A DNA stretch of 39,519 nt from Asanoa siamensis (GTDB lineage Bacteria > Actinomycetota > Actinomycetes > Mycobacteriales > Micromonosporaceae): NCBI RefSeq assembly GCF_016862555.1, contig NZ_BONE01000073.1, positions 1 to 39,519 on the forward strand, written 5' to 3'. This document shows, piece after piece, positions 33,940 to 39,519 of this stretch (its first letter is position 1; each line of letters starts with the position of its first letter). A model generated the notes under the pieces. It saw only the letters and a list, made by a program, of their open reading frames with translations. It made no database searches and was not told the DNA's origin. A program made the position numbers and the translations under genes.

Positions 33940-36051
33940 ATGGCCGACCGCGCGAGCATCGCCCGGAAAGCACCGGCCTCGGCCGGCGCGCCGGGTTCGC
34001 GCGCGGCGACGCCACCCCCGGACCGCACCCGCCGCCGTCCCACTGGGCGGGACGGCGCCAAGATCGCGCGCGGTCCTGCGAGCGGGACCCCGGACGCGCG
34101 TGATCGATCGACCGACGTGCCCACGCCCCGCCCGGACGCCACCCAGCCGAAGCCGCCTGCCGACCGCCGGTCCGGGCTTCGCCCGGACCCAGCGGGCCGG
34201 CCGCCTACGACCGACGGTTCGGCCTCGACCTCGGGCGCGCGGGGCAGGTCCGGATCCACCGCGGATGCGGACGCCGGCCGGCCGAAGGCCGGGTCGCGGA
34301 CCGATTCAGGATTCGCGGACGTGACGCCCGGTCGGGTGGCCGTTCCGGCGGAGCGCAGCAGCAGGACCGTGACCACGGCTCGGGTCGAGCCGGCGGCGGG
34401 GTCGTCGCGAGCCCGCCGGAAGGCTGTTGTCGCCGCCGAAGGCGGGTCCGGGCGCAAGGCGACCAAGGCCGGTGCCGCTAAGAAGGCGGGCGCGGCTAAG
34501 AAGGCCCCCGCCAAGGCCGCCGCCGCGAAGTCGACCCCGAACGGGGCGAAGGCTGTAGAGAAGAAGGCGACCGCGCGCAAGGAGACAGCGGCGCGGACGG
34601 TCGTGCCGGCCGAAGCGGCGTCTGCTCAGCAGGCCGAGAAGGCCGCGCCGGCGGCGAAGGCCACGGCGAAGGCGACCGCCGCCAAGGCTGCGGCTGGCAG
34701 GACCACGGCGACCCCCGCGAAGACCGCCGAGAAGGCGACCTCCGCCAAGGCCACGTCGGCGAAGGCGGCGCCCGCGCAGCGGGCCGCGAAGGCGGCGCCG
34801 GGTAAGGCAGCGGCGAAGGCCGCTCCCGCCAAGGCCACGAAGGCGGCCCCGGCCGAGGCGAGGGCGAAGGCCGCGCCGGCGAAGGCCGCGAAGGCGGCCC
34901 CCGCCGGGACCGCGGCGAAGGCCGCCCCCGCGCCGCGGGCCGAGAAGGCAGCGCCGGCGAAGGCCGCGCCCGCCAAGGACGCCGCGAAGGCGGCAGGGAA
35001 GACCGCGCCCGGTAGGAAGGCCGCCGCCGACGGTCCCGCCAAGGCGACCGGGAAGACCGCGCCAGGTAAGAAGGCCGCCGCCCAGGGTCCCGCGAAGGCG
35101 ACCACCGATGAGGCCGGCGCCGGCGCGAAGAAGGCCGCTCCGCGGAAAAAGGCGGCCGCGAAGAAGGCCGCCCCGGCGAAGGTTGCCAAGAAGGCCGCGC
35201 CGGCGAAGAAAGCGGGTGCCAGGGCGGTCGCGCGGAAGAGCGCAACCACCGCGACGCCGCCCGAGGTGACTCCGGACGCTGCCGACCTGCCCCCGAAGGC
35301 GGCGCCCGCGCGTAAGGCTTCGACGAAGAAGGCAGCGAAGGCTCGTGGTGGTGCCGCGCAGGCGCGTACCGCCGCGGGGAAGGAAGCCGCGCCAACGGCG
35401 GCGGCGGCGTCGGACCGTGGAGGCCGCGCCGCGCCGGCCGGACGCGGGTCGAAGGCCGGGTCCCGGACCCGTGCCACCAGGTCGGAGGCGGGCGCCGCGC
35501 GGGCGCCGGCCGGAGCCGACACCTCGATCCAGACCGGGTCTGCCGATCCGGTCGCGTCGCGGAGGAAGCGTTCCTCCTCCGCGGCGGCAGCACAAACCGC
35601 CGCGGGGGCCGCGGCTGAGGGAGAAGCCATGGTGAAGCCAGCCGACACGAAGACCGCCGCTAGCCGCAAATCGGCGCCCAAGGGCACCCGGTCCGCCGCG
35701 GAGACTGAGAAGATCCGTGCGGCGCTCTCGGCCCGGCGGGAAGAGTTGACGATCGAGCACAGCCAGACGTTGACCGAGATCACCGTCCTGCAGCGCGACC
35801 GGTTCACCGACTCGGCGGGCGACGACCAGGCCGACACCGGCACCAAGACGTTCGAGCGCGAGCAGGAGATCACCCTCGCCAACAGCATCCTCGACCGGAT
35901 CAGCCAGGTCGAGCGGGCGCTGGAGCGGCTCGAAGAGGGCAACTACGGCTGGTGCGAGCGGTGCGGCAACCCCATCCCCGTCGAGCGGCTCGCCGCTTTC
36001 CCCTCGGCGACCCTCTGCGTCACCTGCAAGCAGTTGGAGGAGCGCCGGTAG
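33940..36051 (+). CDS. histone H1-like / DksA-TraR zinc finger fusion (DdbA type)
   Basis: 703-residue, highly basic protein with three parts. Residues 1-170 are disordered, rich in Arg, Pro, Asp and Ser. Residues ~170-500 are a long Ala/Lys/Pro-rich stretch of irregular AAKAAPAK and KKAAPAKK repeats, like the tail of histone H1. After another disordered part, the C terminus (~590-703) is a DksA/TraR domain: a helical hairpin (AALSARREELTIEHSQTLTE) and a C4 zinc finger (C672, C675, C693, C696 in WCERCGNP and LCVTC). A Streptomyces protein of this design, DdbA, has been described as a DNA-binding bifunctional histone. This copy looks unusually long. ATG 33940 follows GGGGGAA; GTG 33937 is an alternative. 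Confidence 0.9.
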   Translation: MADRASIARKAPASAGAPGSRAATPPPDRTRRRPTGRDGAKIARGPASGTPDARDRSTDVPTPRPDATQPKPPADRRSGLRPDPAGRPPTTDGSASTSGARGRSGSTADADAGRPKAGSRTDSGFADVTPGRVAVPAERSSRTVTTARVEPAAGSSRARRKAVVAAEGGSGRKATKAGAAKKAGAAKKAPAKAAAAKSTPNGAKAVEKKATARKETAARTVVPAEAASAQQAEKAAPAAKATAKATAAKAAAGRTTATPAKTAEKATSAKATSAKAAPAQRAAKAAPGKAAAKAAPAKATKAAPAEARAKAAPAKAAKAAPAGTAAKAAPAPRAEKAAPAKAAPAKDAAKAAGKTAPGRKAAADGPAKATGKTAPGKKAAAQGPAKATTDEAGAGAKKAAPRKKAAAKKAAPAKVAKKAAPAKKAGARAVARKSATTATPPEVTPDAADLPPKAAPARKASTKKAAKARGGAAQARTAAGKEAAPTAAAASDRGGRAAPAGRGSKAGSRTRATRSEAGAARAPAGADTSIQTGSADPVASRRKRSSSAAAAQTAAGAAAEGEAMVKPADTKTAASRKSAPKGTRSAAETEKIRAALSARREELTIEHSQTLTEITVLQRDRFTDSAGDDQADTGTKTFEREQEITLANSILDRISQVERALERLEEGNYGWCERCGNPIPVERLAAFPSATLCVTCKQLEERR

Positions 36052-36073
36052 TCCCGGCGCCCGCGCACTCGCG

Positions 36074-36119
36074 TAGAGTTGCCCGGCCGGGCCGTGCACC
36101 CGCGGCCTGACCGGGCAAC
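36074..36119 (+). promoter_or_regulatory. -10-like TAGAGT and hairpin upstream of lspA
   Basis: TAGAGT (36074-36079) could be a -10 for lspA-rluD, without a good -35. It overlaps a hairpin formed by GTTGCCCGG (36078-36086) and CCGGGCAAC (36111-36119), with GGCC pairing inside. The hairpin starts 27 bp after the previous gene and may instead terminate its transcript. Which role applies cannot be decided from sequence. Confidence 0.4.
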
Positions 36120-36194
36120 CTCGCATATGGGGCACCCGGCGACCACCAGCCGACGAGGAAGCAGGCCGAGCTGAACGCCGCCGAAGAGGGACAG

Positions 36195-36854
36195 ATGACC
36201 GCGACCGAGCCCGCGGGCGAAGACCAGACCCCGGCGCCGCGGGTACGCGCCCGGCGGGTGGCCGTCTGGTCCCTGGTGGGCGTCGCCGCCTTCATCATCC
36301 TGCTCGACCAGCTCACCAAGCACTTCGCCACCGAGGAGCTGACCGACCGGGGCCCGGTGCGGATCCTCGGCGGGCTCGTCTACCTCAGCCTGATCCGCAA
36401 CAGCGGCGCCGCGTTCAGCCTGGCCAGCGGCCACACCTGGATCTTCCCGTTGATCGCCCTCGCGGTGCTCGCGTGGATCACCTGGATGGCGTTCAAGCTG
36501 CGTTCGATGCCCTGGGCGATAGCCCTCGGCCTGGTCGCCGGCGGCGCGCTGGGCAACTTCATCGACCGGCTGTTCCGCGCGCCCGGCCCGTTCCAGGGCC
36601 ACGTGGTCGACATGATCAGCCTGTTCGCGCCGTACGGCGAGAAGTTCGCGGTCTTCAACATCGCCGACAGCGCCCTGAGCTGCGGCGTCGTGCTGGCGAT
36701 CATCCTGGAGTTCAGCGGCCGGCAACGGGACGGCACACGGATCCCGCTGCGCAAGGCCAAAACGGCCGCCGGCAAGGACGACAGCGCCGGGAAGACCGAC
36801 GACCCAGACAGCGGTACGGCCGGCGACGGCGCACCGGGGTCGGGCGACAAGTGA
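36195..36854 (+). CDS. lspA: lipoprotein signal peptidase (signal peptidase II)
   Basis: 219-residue aspartyl protease of the inner membrane that removes signal peptides from diacylated prolipoproteins. Four TM helices are visible. Motifs: [40 protein letters not shown] with Asp124, HVVDMISLF, and [13 protein letters not shown] with Asp158; the two Asp are the catalytic pair. A C-terminal hydrophilic extension of about 45 residues rich in Lys, Asp and Gly follows the last helix. ATG 36195 has GAGGGAC just upstream. The stop overlaps the rluD GTG by 4 bp. Confidence 0.95.
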   Translation: MTATEPAGEDQTPAPRVRARRVAVWSLVGVAAFIILLDQLTKHFATEELTDRGPVRILGGLVYLSLIRNSGAAFSLASGHTWIFPLIALAVLAWITWMAFKLRSMPWAIALGLVAGGALGNFIDRLFRAPGPFQGHVVDMISLFAPYGEKFAVFNIADSALSCGVVLAIILEFSGRQRDGTRIPLRKAKTAAGKDDSAGKTDDPDSGTAGDGAPGSGDK

Positions 36855-37771
36855 CCTCACGCGCCCTGCCCGTGCCGGACGGTCTCGACGGCATGCGGCT
36901 CGACCAGGCCATCTCCCGCCTCTTCGGGCTGTCCCGCACCGCCGCCGCGGCCATCGTCGAAGCCGGTGACGCGGTCGTCGACGGCACCCCGCGCCCCAAG
37001 TCCGACAAGGTCTCCGCCGGCGCCTGGCTCGAGGTCACGCTCCCAGAACCCCAGTCCGAGGCCGCCGTCGTGCCGCAGGCGGTCCCCGGGCTGCAGGTCG
37101 TCTACGCCGACGACGACATCGTGGTGGTCGACAAGCCCGTCGGCGTCGCCGCGCACCCGAGCCCGGGCTGGACCGGCCCGACCGTGGTCGGCGGCCTGGC
37201 CGCGATCGGCCACCGGATCTCGACCAGCGGGGCCGCCGAGCGGCAGGGCGTCGTGCACCGGCTCGACGTCGGCACCAGCGGGCTGATGGTGGTGGCCAAG
37301 AGCGAGCGCGCGTACACCTCCTTGAAAAGGGCCTTCAAGGTCCGCGAGGTGGAGAAGCGCTACAGCGCCGTCGTGCAGGGCCACCTCGATCCGCTGCGCG
37401 GGACCATCGACGCGCCGATCGACCGGCACCCGCACCACGACTACCGGTGGGCGGTCGTCTCGGGCGGGAAGCCGAGCGTCACCCACTACGACACGCTCGA
37501 GGCGTTTCCGGCCGCCAGCCTGATCGACGTGCGACTGGAGACCGGCCGTACACATCAGATCCGGGTGCATTTTTCCGCTCTGCGGCATCCGTGCGTCGGT
37601 GACCTGACCTACGGCGCCGACCCGACGCTCTCCGCCCGGCTGGGTCTGAGCCGGCAGTGGCTGCACGCCCGGGCGCTCTCCTTCGTGCACCCCGGCACAG
37701 GCGACGAGGTGCTCTTCGAGAGCAGCTACCCTGACGACCTGCGGCACGCGCTCGACATCCTGCGCGACTGA
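36851..37771 (+). CDS. RluA/RluD-family rRNA pseudouridine synthase
   Basis: 306-residue pseudouridine synthase with an N-terminal S4 RNA-binding domain ([31 protein letters not shown]) and a catalytic domain with the signature [19 protein letters not shown] (catalytic Asp139). [29 protein letters not shown] is the second family hallmark. RluD modifies U1911, U1915 and U1917 in helix 69 of 23S rRNA in E. coli; the target here is inferred. The GTG start is inside a GTGA overlap with lspA, an arrangement common in actinobacteria. Confidence 0.93.
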   Translation: MTSRALPVPDGLDGMRLDQAISRLFGLSRTAAAAIVEAGDAVVDGTPRPKSDKVSAGAWLEVTLPEPQSEAAVVPQAVPGLQVVYADDDIVVVDKPVGVAAHPSPGWTGPTVVGGLAAIGHRISTSGAAERQGVVHRLDVGTSGLMVVAKSERAYTSLKRAFKVREVEKRYSAVVQGHLDPLRGTIDAPIDRHPHHDYRWAVVSGGKPSVTHYDTLEAFPAASLIDVRLETGRTHQIRVHFSALRHPCVGDLTYGADPTLSARLGLSRQWLHARALSFVHPGTGDEVLFESSYPDDLRHALDILRD

Positions 37772-37798
37772 GCCGGCACCTACCGGGGGGAGGGGATC

Positions 37799-38749
37799 GT
37801 GCGCTTCGACGACCTGCTCCGCCGGATCGACGACGCGGTCGTCCCACCGCTCGGTCGCGTGCTCGACCGGCTCCGCCGGCCGACCGGCCACACCGGCCTG
37901 TTGACCGCGGTCGCCCTGGTCTCCGTGACCGCCGTGCTGGCGACCGCCGTCTGGGTGGCCGAGCGGCCCCACGACACCCCGCAGCCCGGTGACGTCGTGC
38001 GGGTCGGCGTGCCCGACGGCATCTCGGTGCCGAGCTACCTCGCCGAGTCGCGGCGCGAGCTCGACGCGCTGCCGGCGCACGGCTTCACCGAGGGTGACCC
38101 GTACGCGTTGGTGATGTTCTCCGCCTATCTCGCTCCGGACCGGCTCCCGACGGTGCTCGCCGACGCGCCGGTGTCCGAAGTGTTCACCCGGGTGCCGCTG
38201 CCTGGCATGCAGACCCAGATCGCCCGCATGCCCGTGCGGCACGTGCCCGACGACGTGGTCGCCGGGATGATCCGGTTCGCGGAGCGCAAGGAGCGCGAGG
38301 CGCACGACTACCAGGAGCGCGCGGCGGAGGTCGTCGGAACACCCGACGAGGAAAAACTACGTCCCGTGTACGAGACAGCGGCGCGGGTGGCGATCGCCGA
38401 GGCGACCGCATACCGTACCCATTGCTCATGTATCTACGCGGCGGTCCTGCGCGCGGCGGCGCCCGATCTCAAGCGCCTCGCCGCGCGACCGGGCGTGCGC
38501 GCGGTCGACCCGGCACCCGAGGTGCGCTCGCTCGACCGCGCGGTGTTCCTGCCGCCGCTGCCGGACCCGGACGGCCCGGAGACGACGCCGGGCCCGACCG
38601 CACCGCCGCCGTCGCCGGTGGAGCCGACCGTGTCGCCGGAGCCGGCACCGACGGAGCCACCCGGCGAGGAGGCACCGCAACCGACCGCCGAACCGCCGAC
38701 CCCGGGGCCGACGGGACTGGTCAGCACGGGTTCACCGGAGCCGGGGTAA
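37799..38749 (+). CDS. membrane-anchored protein of unknown function, Pro-rich C terminus
   Basis: 316-residue protein not assigned to a named family. The N-terminal cytoplasmic segment (~35 residues, VRFDDLLRRIDDAVVPPLGRVLDRLRRP) precedes one TM helix (GLLTAVALVSVTAVLATAVWVA, about 33-54). The extracellular part of about 180 residues begins with DVVRVGVPDGISVPSYLAESRREL and contains YALVMFSAYLAPDRLPTVL and a CSC pair (THCSCIYAAVLRAAAPDL). The last ~75 residues are Pro/Glu/Thr-rich and probably disordered. The start is GTG 37799 with GGGGGGAGGGG upstream. It follows rluD by 27 bp, likely in one operon. Confidence 0.75.
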   Translation: MRFDDLLRRIDDAVVPPLGRVLDRLRRPTGHTGLLTAVALVSVTAVLATAVWVAERPHDTPQPGDVVRVGVPDGISVPSYLAESRRELDALPAHGFTEGDPYALVMFSAYLAPDRLPTVLADAPVSEVFTRVPLPGMQTQIARMPVRHVPDDVVAGMIRFAERKEREAHDYQERAAEVVGTPDEEKLRPVYETAARVAIAEATAYRTHCSCIYAAVLRAAAPDLKRLAARPGVRAVDPAPEVRSLDRAVFLPPLPDPDGPETTPGPTAPPPSPVEPTVSPEPAPTEPPGEEAPQPTAEPPTPGPTGLVSTGSPEPG

Positions 38750-38906
38750 TCGTGGAGTGGCCCACATCCGGTGACCGGCCCGGCACGTTGGACCAGTCCG
38801 AGGGTGCGCCATGTGCACAGTGGGGATATGCGTCCTGGTGCGGGCCGCATAGGGTTGCGTCGTAGCCGGATCTGTCGAGCGGGAGAACGCGTCGGGAGGG
38901 CGAGGC
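38750..38906 (+). other. gap with a possible -10 (TAGGGT, 38850-38855)
   Basis: 157 bp without a gene. TAGGGT at 38850-38855 would fit a -10 for the downstream gene, with a ribosome binding site GGGAGGG at 38894-38900. No clear -35 and no terminator hairpin for the upstream gene were found. Confidence 0.35.
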
Positions 38907-39519
38907 GTGGAGGGCACCGAAACCGGATGGGGTCGATCGGCTGAGCCGGCCCCACGGTGGCGGGCACTCCTCGACCGTGCGCTCCTCGGGGGCCGCACCG
39001 GGGAAAACCACGAGGTCCGGGAGGCCCGGGTGGCCGCGCCGCGGACGCCGATGGACCGTCAGGCGCCGCCGGCTCCGGTCGCGCCGCCCGCTCCGGTCGC
39101 GCCGGTCAACGGCTTCCAGGGCCGCGCCGTGGCGCCGGTGGCCTACCCGCCGGAGCGGCGCTATCCGCCCGAGCAGGAGTCCTACCTGCCACCGGCCCAG
39201 GAGTCCTACCAGCCGCCGGTGCAGGAGTCCTACCAGCCGCCGCCGCAGGAGAGCTACGAGCCGACGTCCTACCGGTCGACGGGCACCTACTACGGCGAGA
39301 CCGACTACGGGTACGGGACCGGTTACGTCGAGCCCGGCTACGTCCCCGACCGGTTCGACGGTGGCGACTACGCCGAGCCCTACCGGGGTGGCGGCTACGA
39401 GTCCTACGCCCGGGCCGAGCCGCGGCTGGCCGAGCCGCCGCCCGCTCCGCCGCCACCGCTGCCGCCGGTCGCCGCCGAGCCGGCGGGGCTCGAGTGGCGC
39501 GCGCCCGCCGCGGCGGCGG
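38907..39519 (+). CDS. Pro/Tyr-rich low-complexity protein, 3' end outside window
   Basis: The frame opens at GTG 38907 with GGGAGGG 6 nt upstream and stays open to the window end (204 codons seen). The first ~40 residues (VEGTETGWGRSAEPAPRWRALLDRALL) look ordered or partly helical. The rest is low complexity: PAPVAPPAPVAPV, four copies of an (A/V/P)QESY(Q/L/E)PP-type unit around residues 90-115, Tyr/Gly-rich YYGETDYGYGTGY, and Pro runs. No TM or signal peptide is visible in this part. This is typical of cytoplasmic disordered N-terminal regions of actinomycete membrane or polar proteins; the family cannot be told without the missing C-terminal part. Confidence 0.75.
   Translation, partial: MEGTETGWGRSAEPAPRWRALLDRALLGGRTGENHEVREARVAAPRTPMDRQAPPAPVAPPAPVAPVNGFQGRAVAPVAYPPERRYPPEQESYLPPAQESYQPPVQESYQPPPQESYEPTSYRSTGTYYGETDYGYGTGYVEPGYVPDRFDGGDYAEPYRGGGYESYARAEPRLAEPPPAPPPPLPPVAAEPAGLEWRAPAAAA

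Noticed and set aside
34460-35340. Minisatellite or sequencing artefact in the Ala/Lys-rich region
   Set aside because: The repeats are irregular at DNA level, the frame stays open for 2.1 kb and it leads into an intact DksA zinc finger, so it is coding.
34306-36135. Arg/Gly/Leu-rich open frame on the minus strand opposite the histone-like gene
   Set aside because: It mirrors the Ala/Lys repeats of the plus-strand gene, which has a proper start and a C-terminal zinc finger domain.

Overview
The window is high-GC, densely coding DNA from an actinomycete. It carries a nearly complete division and cell wall (dcw) cluster followed by sepF, yggT and divIVA. Many genes start with GTG, several genes overlap by 4 bp, and several starts have a -10 hexamer 6-8 nt upstream and no ribosome binding site, which suggests leaderless transcripts. 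There is no ftsA. Gene content and order suggest a filamentous actinomycete of the Micromonosporaceae (Actinoplanes or Micromonospora type). The family assignment is inference; no rRNA gene is present to confirm it.

Layout. 1-4190: a MoxR ATPase cut by the window edge (minus), then an APC permease, an acetamidase/formamidase and a GPP34-family protein (plus). 4197-7237: leuS behind a leucine leader peptide and a terminator hairpin, a likely transcription attenuator. 7400-8816: two inverted, diverged copies of a ~180 bp hairpin-bearing element, each directly upstream of one of two convergent genes (a 111-aa unknown protein and a VOC-fold protein). 8839-11541 (minus): murT-gatD (lipid II amidation), translationally coupled to a TVP38/DedA-like membrane protein. 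11880-12853: a probable c-di-AMP (ydaO/yuaA) riboswitch ahead of a secreted NlpC/P60 endopeptidase.

13129-28091: MraZ-box promoter, then mraZ, rsmH, ftsL, ftsI, murE, murF, mraY, ftsW, murG, murC, ftsQ and ftsZ. These genes make lipid II precursors, flip or polymerise and cross-link them at the septum, and build the Z ring. murD is absent from its usual place between mraY and ftsW, and MurC has an altered active-site motif. 28104-31918: yggS, sepF, yggT, divIVA and a membrane protein with a putative zinc-binding tail; pgeF/ylmD, often found after ftsZ, is missing.

31990-39519: a DUF167 protein, a CPA-type cation/proton antiporter, a histone H1-like/DksA fusion (DdbA type), lspA, rluD, a membrane-anchored unknown protein, and the start of a proline/tyrosine-rich protein that runs off the window.

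Most interesting points: the paired 5' elements at 7400-8816, whose hairpin arms carry compensating differences; the leuS attenuator; and the missing murD with a deviant MurC. The last pair could relate to the glycine-first stem peptide known from Micromonosporaceae walls. No CRISPR array, transposase, prophage, rRNA or tRNA gene was found.
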